Part shown: piece by piece, positions 34,699 through 48,005 of the stretch
Position numbering within the stretch: the first letter of the stretch is position 1
How the letters are laid out: every line of letters begins with the position of its first letter
Source of the DNA: Lasiosphaeria ovina
Lineage: Eukaryota; Ascomycota; Sordariomycetes; Sordariales; Lasiosphaeriaceae
Direction of reading: 5' to 3'
NCBI GenBank assembly: GCA_033439765.1
Contig: JAULSN010000001.1
Location: forward strand, 1,426,001-1,490,000
Length of the DNA: 64,000 bases
Made by a program: the position numbers and the translations under genes
Notes under the pieces: generated by a model
What the model was told of the DNA's origin: nothing
The model's input: only the letters and a program-made list of their open reading frames with translations
Database searches by the model: none

Positions 34699-37181
34699 TT
34701 ACATTGCTACGCAGCTTGGGTATCGTTGTCTCATACAGCTCCCCTTGATCCGATTCCATCCCAACGCACTCACATATCGCAAAGCCATCGGCCTCGTTTG
34801 CTCTCTGGCGGGTACCCTGGCTCTTCCAGCGGGCGCTTCTGCCTGGCTTGGCCAGACTTGGAGAATCATCAATTCAATGACATGGCGGGGAAAGTGCCTC
34901 TCGACCCGGTCCTTCTCGATAGGGTACCCGTAACTGGCCATCAACTTGACGAGCTCCACGACGCCGTCTCGCTTTGTGGACATATAGGCCCTGATCTTTC
35001 TCACCACCTCCTCAAAGACGGAGAAGAAGGCCTGTTCCATGTCGTAGTCCGAACTCTCGCCATACTTGATGATGGACGCAACACTGTCGGCGTAGACCTT
35101 TCTCGAGATGGGTCCGGGCTTGACGGCCTGGCGGAAAATCTCGGTGAGCTGTGACGGACGCAGCGGCTGACCACTTGCATAATAGTCGAATTGAGACTGA
35201 ACGAAGCTCGAGAGTCCGTTCTGACATGCCGATGCAAGCACTTACTCTCGCATGCTCGTCAACGCCAGGCTCTCTACGGCGTTGGCAACATCGATAACCT
35301 TCTCCAGGATCTCGTGGATCAAGCCAATGGGAGCCCCATCGCAGATAGCATTTCTGGCAAAGTGGCAGAGCTCATCAAGATAGTCAGTTGTTGGCGGGAA
35401 AGTATTCTCGGGAGCACGCTTGAACTGCAATAACACGGCCTGGCAAAGGCCAATCCAGGTCTGGCGGCGCTCTTCGCTTGGCAGATTGGTGATGCCTTGG
35501 ACGTTCTCGGATACGAGAAAGTCACGGACAGTCCGGTGGAGGAAATCAACCCTGTCGTTCTGAAATGAGCCGTAGCCGTTCCGCTGACCAAAGGTCCCAA
35601 CTTCGAGCAAGCCCTTGCACCAGGCATCGAAGCGTCGCCGCATCGTGTCTCGCCGCTGCTTGACTTCGGGCCCGCCGCAAGGGCGCCGACTCTCTCGGTC
35701 GACAATCTCGAGGTCGTCTTCGATGTCGTTGAGAAAACTGTACATCACCATTGGCAGAGGATAGGCGACTTGGAATGCCCTGGCCGTCTGTATGCGGTAG
35801 AACTTGGGCACGGAGCTGAGAATGTGTTGGAAGAATGCTTCGAGCGTCTCGGGAAAGCTGTCGAGGCGTCTGCGCATGGTCTTCATGGTGTCGTTGTACG
35901 TCAAGCCCTCGAGAAGATCGCGGACGACGAGAAACACCCAGAGAAACACCCCCCTGCGCCCGCCTGACAACCTCGTCGACGAGCTGGCTGTAGCTCGGGT
36001 CGAACTGGCTGAGCTCCCGGTACTGGTCGTGCTCGTTAAACTTGTCCGAGCCATAGCGGCGGACGTCCTCCCTCGTCAAGTCCTCGAGCTTCAGCACTTG
36101 GTCTGGTGCTCCACCGAATGCATCGACAAAGACGGTCCAGGGACGGCTCGAGACGCAGAACTTGATGCCTGGCCATGCTGATAGTTCCCGCAGCGTCTTA
36201 ATCAAGTCCCGGTGATCATGCGTGTCGTCTGCCTGGTACTCGTCGAGGCCGTCAATGATGAAGCAGAAGCTCTTGGACCTGTCGAGCGTCACTAAGCATT
36301 TTAACAACGATTTCAGCTTACCAGTAGTCCAATTCACACAAGAGTGCTTAGCAAAACCTCCGTGTCGAGGAACGTCTGTGATTTCGCCCAGAAGTGGTGG
36401 CCAAGTTCGGGACACTGGCGGAGGATCTCGAACAACAAGGATTGCAGCAGCCCTTCCTGTGACTTCTGCAGCCTAGTCCCCGAGTTCCAGAAGTAGAACT
36501 TTGCCAAGACGAGCTTCCTAGGCTTTGCCCACTATTGCAGGAATCGAATAGCAAGGGGGTAGTTCGCGAGGAACTTTAGAAGTGTCGACTTTCCCGAGCC
36601 GGCCTTGCCCCGAATCCAGAAAACCCCCCCTTGCGTTCGGACGTCCTCTTCAAGTCCAGTCTTTCGGAAATCATCACTACACCCTCTATCCTCATTGAAA
36701 TATCCCTGAGCTGGTTACTGTAGCGAGCGTCAGTGGGCTACTAAGAAGCAAGAGGCGGCGGGTTTGCCTACCCAACTTGTGATTGCAGGTGTAGGAGGAT
36801 CTGCATTTGCAGTCTCGACAGGTTAGTCGTCAGGGACTCGATCTGGTCGGCTTTGTAAACCTCCTTTGCGGCAACTAGGAAGCTCTTCCATCGCGTCTTC
36901 TTGGTCTTGACCCGCAAAGCCTCCAGCACGTCGAGAAGCTGCTGGGCGGTCCTCTTTGCTGCCAGGGACAGCTCCTTGAGGTCCTCGCTACATTCGGGGG
37001 CAATGACAACAGCGTCAGTTAGGCGTCCCAATGCGCTAGCCACGTCGTTCAGGACGACGACGTTGTCGCTAGTACCCGTCGCCGACCGCTAAATGGAATG
37101 CGTGTTTCCCACGAGCTTGCTCGCGAAGCTGACCAGCTGGACCACGTTGCTGGCGACGCCCAGCGGTGTCAATTCGTCCAT
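34699..37181 (-). pseudogene. Decayed NACHT/STAND NTPase gene (fungal NLR-like)
   Basis: Pieces of a large STAND protein lie in order on the minus strand but in broken frames. They are: an N-terminal effector-side domain from 37181 (MDELTPLGVASNVVQLVSF; DLKELSLAAKRTAQQLLD), a P-loop GKAGSGKST near 36590, KFYFWNSGTRLQKSQEGLLQSLL (about 36430-36510), Walker-B-like FIIDGLDEY (about 36240-36270), VSSRPWTVF, the block GVFLWVFLVVRDLLEGL (about 35900-35950), and a DUF7791-like region to 34699. Lesions are TAG at 37089-37091, TAG at 36532-36534, a frame break near 36333-36345, an extra G in the run 35949-35954, and TAA at 35242-35244. The linker before the P-loop also looks shortened. No WD40, ankyrin or TPR repeats are seen. 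Such genes act in non-self recognition in fungi; this copy should not make a full protein. Sequencing error could explain one lesion, not all. Confidence 0.85.
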
Positions 37182-38499
37182 GGCTGGATCGAGAGGGCAG
37201 TATGGAGGTTGCGGGAGTTATGAGACGTTGATTGCGAGAGAATTACCGATATTTCAGCATCCTGAAGTTTCAGGCGCCTCCAACGCTCAGCCTGACCAGA
37301 AGCTTGCCCGCCAGTTGCACCTTGAGATGGTGTGAGGGAGGCTGCGTGGAACACAGCCCCTTCTGCCAGCGGCCTAATCGACCCAATCACCACCGCAGCC
37401 CGGCGGTAGTTGCAGACGCCACCGTTCCAGGTCTGAAAAGCGTGGGTACATTTCCGCTAAATTGCGTTTGAACTGGGTTGAGTGCTTGCACGTTGACAGC
37501 TCGGAGAGAAAGAGCATATCATGTTGAATGGCAGAATATTGCATGTTCGTGTCAAGCTACGGTACGCAGTGGAGTTCGATGATTGCATTCGCAGATGGTG
37601 TTTTGCCGTATCCACTGCAGGAATCTACTCTTATATCTCTACCGGGAAGGAACCATGAATACTTCCGTGATCGAAAATTCAGATCGGGGCAGCGCCTTCT
37701 CAGCCTGGAAACACCTCGCACCTCCTAGTTCCCACGCTCGCAACCCCTCCTTCCTGCAGGTTAGCACGAGACAGCCCTTCACACCACTGGTTACCGCAAG
37801 ACAGCTCTTCACACGAGACACAAGTCAGGGCAGAGTCATCTCATAGCATTGCTAAGTCGTGGCGAGAGACGGCGACGGAGAGAGTGACAGAAAGAAAGAA
37901 GCCAAAAAAAAAGGGCCTGACACGTGGGTATTGCCTCCTCTCCATGCTCATCCTATCCAGAGCCCGAGCCGAAAACAAGAGCGGAAAAAGCAAACCCAAG
38001 GTGAACCAAAAAGAAATAACCCAAAACCGGAACGCCATGCTTTCCTTAAAAATAGAGAGAGAGAGCGCGGCAGCAAAATCCGCCCCGGAAGAAGATAATC
38101 TCCTGTAAAAACGCCCTCCATTCTCTTCCTCTTCTTCTTTCTCTTTCCTTCTTAGCCAACGAAGGGGGGGAAAAACGTAAACCCGTAGCCAAACCAGCCA
38201 CCTTTCAAAGCCAAAAAACGCAGAAGCCAGCCGCAAATGCAAATATGTGTAAGATGCTATCGTCAAGTCGTGTCGTGTGTGTGTGTGTGCGTGCGTGGTA
38301 TCTTTTTCCGTGTCTGCCTGTGCGTTGTGAGACAAAGTGTCTCTCTTCATGTATGTCGGTCTCTTCCTTTGCGTTCGGTCAAGCGTTCCTGACGCCGCCC
38401 TGTAATAATCTATGCGGCGGGACGCGGTAGTGTACTGTAAGCCGGTCTAATGGGGCGGCCTGCCTCTTGCCGCCGGGTAGAGCCAGAGCAATCCTTAGC
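37182..38499. other. Intergenic region between the decayed STAND gene and the next minus-strand gene
   Basis: No supported gene. It includes a GT/GTGC repeat at about 38276-38296 and A-rich tracts near 37890-38050. Confidence 0.5.
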
Positions 38500-40125
38500 C
38501 TACCGGCCGCTCATCCGGAGCAGCTTGGTGCGTAGCCATAGGATAAAGCCCTGCCAGTAGCTCTGAGTCCGCTTCTTGGCGGTACTGGAGCGCCGCGGCC
38601 TAGCCTGCTCGAACCGGACGTCGTCGACGCCGGTGCCAAAGGCCGGTGGCGCCTGCGTGGGCGGCACGCTCTCGTACTTGCGGCCCACAAAGGCCATCTG
38701 CTTTTCCTCCATGACGGGCTCGGCGCGCTTCTGCTTGGGCGTGCCGCCGCCGCCGCCGCCACCGCCGCCGCCGATGGGGCCCGCCCCGCCGAGGCTCGCT
38801 GCGACCGAGGACCCGAACCCCAGGAACGACGCCGACGAGATGTCGTCCCTGGACGAGGTCGCCGGGGCGCTGCGGACCCAACTGCCCTTCCCCAAGCTCC
38901 CTCCCATGCCTCCGGACCCCATGACGGGGGCCGACGACGTGGAGAGGTTGGTGGGCGTGGTCTTGCGGGACGCCGAGGGCCGCGCGACTTCGCTGCCGTT
39001 GAAGCTGGTCTTGCGCGCCGCCGCCTCCTTCTCGATGCGGCTGGCCTCCTTGTTGTCGCGGCGCTCGCGCTTCTTGATCATCTCGCGGTCGTACTTCTCC
39101 TCCTTGGCGCGCTCGCGCTCCTCAAACTTGCGGCGGGCGGCGCGGATGTTCTCGGCCCTGGCCACAGTGTCGAGCTCGGACCGGCTGCGCAGGCGCGGGA
39201 AGCCGGCCGACTCGAGCGAGCTGCGGATCGGGAGCATGGCTGCGGCGGAGCTCGACGGGGGGGAGGTAGGAGGGGGCGGCGGGAGGGTGCCCCCGACGCT
39301 GCCCGTGGGCGAATCAAGGCCGCTGCCGGCGAGGTTTAGGTGCAGGTCCGAGTGGCTCGCCGTGAGGCTGCCATGTGCGAGGCGCGAGGTCGTGGCGGTT
39401 GAGCGGCTGGTGTTGACGCGCAGGGGCGCTGCTGTGGATGCAATATCGGATAGAGACGACGTCCTCTGGCTGGCTAGAGAGGGGCGGCGCAGGTTCGACT
39501 GCGAGACGGTGGGCGGGAGAGACGGCGAGGCGTGGTGAAGGTGGTGCTGCTGCGAGTACGAGCGCGGGTCGAGACTGTCGTCTTCATTTTCCGTGATTGT
39601 GGGGGAGTAGTCCTTTGCATTGTCAAACGAGGCTAGGGAATTGGCATATGACAGCGGTGGGGTCGACGTGCGCGGTGTCTGCTGGAAGGGATGAATGAAG
39701 CCGCGGGAGCCACTGCCAGTCGAGGCCTGCGAGGCAGTGCGGCCGTGCTGGAACGTCCTGCCGCCGCTGCCAGTGCCATTGCCAGTGCCAGCACCGATGA
39801 CACCGCCATTGACGACCGCTGTGCTAACGACGGCACCGACGCCCGTGCCTGCGCTGCCTGCGCTGCCGTCCCGCACGACGCCGAGGGCGCCAGAGAAGAC
39901 GAAGCTGACGTCCTTGACCGACTGCGAGCGCGGTCCGTAGTTGCCCCACGCGGGCTCGTCGAGCTGATGGAGCTGGTCGGCCGGCTGCTCCTCCCATGCG
40001 CGGCCCAAATCCAACGAGTTCTTGGCCGAGCGCGACCCGGCCTTCTTGAGGATCGGCTTGACCATCTTGCCCCTCAGCTTTGTGATTTTGTTGGCGCCGC
40101 CCGGTTGCCCGCTGAAGGACGCCAT
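38500..40125 (-). CDS. Serine-rich conserved protein of unknown function
   Basis: One uninterrupted 541-residue frame starting MASFSGQPGGANKITKLRGK. The N-terminal 75 residues look ordered and conserved (KMVKPILKKAG, LDEPAWGNYGPRSQSVKDVSFVFSG). A long disordered Ser/Thr/Pro stretch follows, then a charged coiled-coil-like segment at about 325-385 (RRKFEERERAKEEKYDRE, KKRERRDNKEASRIEKE). The C-terminus is strikingly basic and aromatic: KKRTQSYWQGFILWLRTKLL, which could be a membrane-binding helix. I recognise it only as a conserved filamentous-fungal hypothetical; no function is assigned. Confidence 0.75.
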   Translation of the reverse strand: MASFSGQPGGANKITKLRGKMVKPILKKAGSRSAKNSLDLGRAWEEQPADQLHQLDEPAWGNYGPRSQSVKDVSFVFSGALGVVRDGSAGSAGTGVGAVVSTAVVNGGVIGAGTGNGTGSGGRTFQHGRTASQASTGSGSRGFIHPFQQTPRTSTPPLSYANSLASFDNAKDYSPTITENEDDSLDPRSYSQQHHLHHASPSLPPTVSQSNLRRPSLASQRTSSLSDIASTAAPLRVNTSRSTATTSRLAHGSLTASHSDLHLNLAGSGLDSPTGSVGGTLPPPPPTSPPSSSAAAMLPIRSSLESAGFPRLRSRSELDTVARAENIRAARRKFEERERAKEEKYDREMIKKRERRDNKEASRIEKEAAARKTSFNGSEVARPSASRKTTPTNLSTSSAPVMGSGGMGGSLGKGSWVRSAPATSSRDDISSASFLGFGSSVAASLGGAGPIGGGGGGGGGGTPKQKRAEPVMEEKQMAFVGRKYESVPPTQAPPAFGTGVDDVRFEQARPRRSSTAKKRTQSYWQGFILWLRTKLLRMSGR

Positions 40126-42423
40126 GTGGTCGTCGCGTCGTGTGTCGCCCGCGAGAGCGGGGAGAAGAGAGGGGGGCCCAGACTAGGTGAGCGAGAGGAC
40201 GGAACGGGCGGATCGCGGGGGATGGGAGGTGGATGGGTGGATGTGGATGGGTGGATGGAGCGGGGAACGAGCTGCTGCAGGCGCTATCGCCGGAACACTC
40301 GCGCACGACGAGCGGGGAGCACCAGTTTTGGTCGCAGCGCATCGGCGCTGTCAGCAGCAAACCCCGGGTAGCGTGCGACTAAATGCGACTTCCCAACAAG
40401 CTGTGCGTGCGGACGGAGACGGCAATTGAAACGGATTACAATTGAGGTGATGCGGATTACAACAACTGCGCTGATGGCGGTGCGCCACGGTTGCCTGTCC
40501 CACGCGGCCCGGCCAGTGGTCGCTGGGCAATGGGGAAGGACGGGAGTGAAGTATGGTCTGTACTTTACAGCGTAGCGTCCCACGAATGCTGGCGGCGAGG
40601 TTGTTTTGCAGCCTGTCTGCCGCAGCCTAGCCGGGCATGGAGTGGATTCCACCGTGAGTGCCACAACCCACTGCCCGCCGCTCAGAGCTCACTGCCTGGC
40701 AACGCACCACGAGCCTGCATCTGCGGCGGCGGCGGCCAAGCAGCCTCAGACCACGCCCGCCAGAGTCACTGACTGATTCAGCCTCATTCCAGCATTTTCC
40801 TTCAGCATGTGCGAGTGGGGTGGGGTGCGGTTGCAGGGGTGCGGAAAGGCTGGGAATTCGCCAAGGCAAGCAAGCAGCGCGCGGGCCCTGCAAACAGTGA
40901 CCGAGACCCAGCGGCGAGGCCGTCTGATCCGCACGCGGCCAGCCACACGCTTTGCTCGAGCTGTGAGCTGATTGGGGGACCAGCAATAGTCTCTTCAGCC
41001 CTCGTAACCCCTCAGGCCACAACAAGGCCCCAGGCTAGGCCGTCAATATTTAGTATTTACCGAGAGCGCCGCCATCCACACGCGACCGCAATCTCGACAA
41101 AACCCAAACTAGCGGGGCCCAGAGCGGCGACGGCATCGGCGCCCCTGTACCGGAGCGGATCGATATCAATCTCTCGAGGAGTCCTCAACAGACTTCAGCC
41201 CGTTTGGGCCTTGTCATGCATGACCACCTCAGCTGCCCCGGCCGTGATCGACAGCCGGCGGCGACGAGAGCCGCAGCCACTGAGCCAGAGAGAGTTCTGC
41301 CAGAGTTCGGCCCAGGGAAAATGCGCCCGCCCAGCCCAAGCCTGTGCATTACACTAATAAGCTTGCGGCTGCTGCGACATCCTTTTGTGCAGTGTGGCTT
41401 GTTATGCGCACGTAACGCTGGCCGCTGTGCGCAGTACAAGTACGTACGTACGTCCATACATACGCGGCCGCGGCGGCAGTGTGCCGGAGGTAATTGACGC
41501 AACGCAACGCAAACCGCATACGGAAAGGTTATGCAATTCCATTGGTCCTCGCTGCCCGCCCGGGTCGTGTATAAACCACGACCTACGGAATACATTATCG
41601 TGGAATTTAGAATCAATAGCATTCTCTGAAGCCTCAACCGAGCTGCAATTTGCATCCCGTCCGGGCGGGCCTTGGAATTCCCCACGCGCGTTTCCGGCTG
41701 TCTGCAATCGGGTTTGAAATTTCGGTATTCTTCGTGATACGCAAACTCGCCCACCCCGCAAAACCGCTTCCGGTGGCTAGGAATAGTAAGCTTCTGGACT
41801 TGTGGTTCTAGTTAATTAGTTTCGAGCCGAGCCTGCAAGCTAGAATTCGCCGGACCTGGCGATGTGAACGGAATATCTTGGGAATGTCTAGCTAGTAGCG
41901 AGACGTCTTGGATGCACCGTCGCTACTGCAGAATATGGTAGTCACTTCGACTTTAGGTTATCCGTTGCGGCCGAGGAGGTGTTCGAGAAACCGAGAACAG
42001 AGACAGTGAGTTGCAAGTACAGCGATGAAGCTCATCTAATCCATTCACGAAGCCGAGAAAAAGAGGTAGGTCGTATTGCGGAATCCTGAAGCGGAATTCT
42101 TGGATTCAGCTTTCTTTTGCGAGTCTACCTTGGGTATGCAAACCTGGTCTGTTCTGTTAAGTTGTTTTCAGGAGAGAAACAGTTCCGGAATTTGAAACAT
42201 TTCACATCTTTTTTTAGAGTTTAGGAATAGCCACAAAGAACAAGGCCAGGCCAGGCCAGGCCAAGCAGTAACCAAAGGGATTCAGGCCGACTCCGGGCCA
42301 CGCCGCAGCAGGCACGCCATAATGAGACGAAAACATGAGATAGCCCCTATTCGCCCTTATTCCCGAGTTACCTTCGCCAAAACCAATCGCCTTCCCTATA
42401 CAGGCAGACTACCTAGAGACCTC
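40126..42423. other. Intergenic region, about 2.3 kb
   Basis: No supported gene. It holds a GGATGGGTGGAT-type tandem at 40221-40260 just upstream of the unknown gene's start, an ACGT repeat near 41440-41455, and GGCCA repeats at 42243-42262. Reading frames here lack recognisable domains. Confidence 0.5.
40221..40260. repeat. Degenerate GGATGGGTGGAT tandem
   Basis: Three to four imperfect units of a GGATG/GGTGG motif, about 100-135 bases upstream of the start of the minus-strand unknown gene, in its likely leader or promoter. Confidence 0.75.
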
Positions 42424-43856
42424 CTAGCAGCCCGCCGGCCTAAACGCCCAGCGGGCCGGATCAAAGACGACCTCGCAATCGACGGCGCCATACGTGCCGA
42501 CGGCGCAGCTGAGGTCGTGGTAGCCTTCGAGGCCCGTGACTGGCAGATTCTCCTCGGCGTCGGCCTCTTCGTGCAGGTTCCAGCGGCCGACCTCCCTGCC
42601 ACCGCGAGTAAAAAAGACCTCGGTCTCGATCCTGCCACCGGCGGCGACGCCACCCGGCACGGAGAACGTCATGCCGATGCCGTACGTCTCGCCGCGGCGG
42701 AACGGCTCCGTGAACGACTGCCCGCCCCATCGGTCGTTGATGAACTTGTGCCCATCGTCGCCGTGAACCGCCAGGCTGCCGCGGTGCCACCCGGGCATGC
42801 GGAACGATGGGTACGGCAGCGCCGTGAAACCCAGCGCGAGGCACACCTCGTCGTTGGCACTGGCCGGCGGGCGGTGGAATGGGTTGTTGCTGCCCGCGCG
42901 CGGGGGGGCCGGCCGCACCACCACCTCGTAGTAGACGGTGCGCGGCCGCGCGTCGCGCAGCGGGCTGTGCGCTGTCACGGCGTACAGCGGGGGGTAGCCG
43001 ATGATGCTGGGCCAGTTAGCATGTCATTACGATTGTAGTCATCGGGCGAGAAAGAGGCAGGGGGGACGTACCAGCTGTCGGGCGCCTTCGCATCCGTCTG
43101 CAGCGTCCAGCGGCCCGGCGCGGTCCAGGCGAGCTGCCCGCAAAAGCCCACGGCGGGCTCCATGAGTCGGGGGTTGTGGGCGCTAAGGGCGGCGAGGGCC
43201 GAGGCGTCGAGGGTGGTGGGGGCTAGTAGCGGGTGCTGGGCGCACCACTTCTCGCCGGCTTCGGCCTCTTCTTCAGGGGCGTTGGTGGCCGGCGAGCGGT
43301 ACCAGCCGGCGAAGAAGCTGGGCGGCGGCGGGAACAGCGATGTGTCCGGCACGACCGTCTGCCAGTTGTGCTGCGACTTGGTGTCCTGCTGCGGCGGGGG
43401 GCCGGGGGGTGGCGCGATGTAGCTCAGGTCGTCACGCTTCCCGGCAGACGGCGGGGAGCCTGGTGGCGGCGCGATGTAGCTCAGGTCATCACGCTTCCCG
43501 GCAGACGGTGGGGGTCCGGGGGGCGGCGCGATGTAGTTCAGATCGTCATTGCGGCTCCCGGCCGCGGCAGACGGCGGGGGGCCTGGAGGCGGCGCGTAGT
43601 CATCGTTGCGGGCCGGTGCGGCGTATTGACGGGGTGGCGGCGGTCCAGGAGGCGGTTGGTATTGCTGCTGGTATCCTGGCGGCGGCCCAGCAGGCGGTTG
43701 GTACTGGTCGTTGTTCGGCTGCATGGCTACTTTTGGCGTCGTTGCAGACGTTGGCTGCTGGGAAAGTTGGGCCGACAGGGGACGCGGACGGGGTGGCTGC
43801 TCCTCGCTCGAGGGGGGTTGCTGGGACTTCTTCTTGGATGTGCCGCCGAAACACAT
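42424..43856 (-). CDS. Proline-rich SPRY-domain protein
   Basis: Two exons: 43856-43072 and 43006-42424 (intron 65 bases), 455 residues. It starts MCFGGTSKKK, the start common to relatives; an upstream in-frame Met was passed over for that reason. Residues 45-165 are proline-rich and contain a 19-20-residue unit, DDLSYIAPPPGPPPSAGKR and variants, repeated about four times. The C-terminal 195 residues are SPRY-like: YPPLYAVTAHSPL, YYEVVV, ALGFTALPYPSFRMPGWHRG, GDDGHKFIND, YGIGMTFS, EVFFTRGG. SPRY domains bind proteins. The yeast SPRY protein Ssh4 is an Rsp5 adaptor but has a membrane segment, which I do not see here. Function unknown. Confidence 0.82.
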
Positions 43857-44958
43857 GATAAAGTAGCAGATCTCAAAATCCTGATGCGTGGGTGTGGTTA
43901 ACAATTAAGATGGGCTTCTGGGGGGTGCGTGTTGGGCGGGCTGTGCCTCGTTGTCACTTGTTTGTCGTGCCACTGAGCGTGCCCTATCAGACGCAGATAC
44001 CAAGGAGCTTGGGTTGCTTTATAGGAACCAGTAGGAGCCGGGAGATCGGGAGAGAAACTGCCTTGCCGATAGGCACGACAAATCAAGCGGCGCAGTCTAG
44101 CCACAGTCTTTCGTATCATGCGTACCAAGGTTGGGGATACGCATCTGACCGATACAAGGTTGGCAGTTCGTCTGGTCGTCGTATCGAGCGAAGGCTGTTG
44201 GCAATCAATTGAGTTGCGCCAGCGCCCGCCTGCGCTCCACTGATTGATTTGATTAACTTGCAACCCCGCACTCTTAGCGGCAGGAACTTTGGCGTGACAG
44301 CGGCGGCCTCGTTGTTGCCCCGCACTGATGACGTCTCCAACAACAGCTGCGCCCAATGGGGATGGGATGGGGGCAGCTTGACGATGATCTGGAATTCGAG
44401 AAGACGTCTGGAAGGGACGGAGCAGAGCCTGTAGGTAGCGCATGTGAGAAGCACAGAGTGCAGCAAGCACAGTCCTACAACGCCTGGGGCGAGACAGCCG
44501 GAAGCATCCCTGCGCCGCAAACGTGGAGACGCCATAACAAAGAATTAGAGACCTGACCCTAGGGGTGAGACACAAACACAGACACACCAGCTGCACAGAT
44601 CAGGCCAGGTAGCAAACTCAGTCTGAGCATAAAGAGCTTGTTATTTCAGACGCTCGGTCATCCCGCAAAGCCAGCAGATGACCACCTCTCACCGGGCGGT
44701 CGCTGCGGCCGGGAAGTAACAGACAGCCTCGGCCCCACAATAGGGGCCGAGGCACAAATAAACAAACACACCAAAGTATAGCCGCCGGCTGGACAATCTG
44801 ATGGCCGGCAAGCCGCAAAGAAAGTAAATATAGCCTCCACTTAATCGGGGTGGCCAGCCCCAGAGACGCTGTCGCCTGATAGCCCCTTTTTTTTTCCACA
44901 CACGGGCCCCGCTCGGCCCTTTCCGTCCTGCCACCCCTCACCCCTTTTCCGTCCCATC
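43857..44958. other. Intergenic region, SPRY gene to Ca2+/H+ exchanger
   Basis: Promoter of the SPRY gene and 3' flank of the exchanger. No gene or notable repeat supported. Confidence 0.5.

Positions 44959-48005
<3,047 letters not shown>

Noticed and set aside
37089..37091. Intron ending at the first TAG of the STAND gene (ATTTAG as an acceptor)
   Set aside because: Any donor close enough would give an intron under about 50 bases and delete residues conserved in the family; the later lesions would remain anyway.
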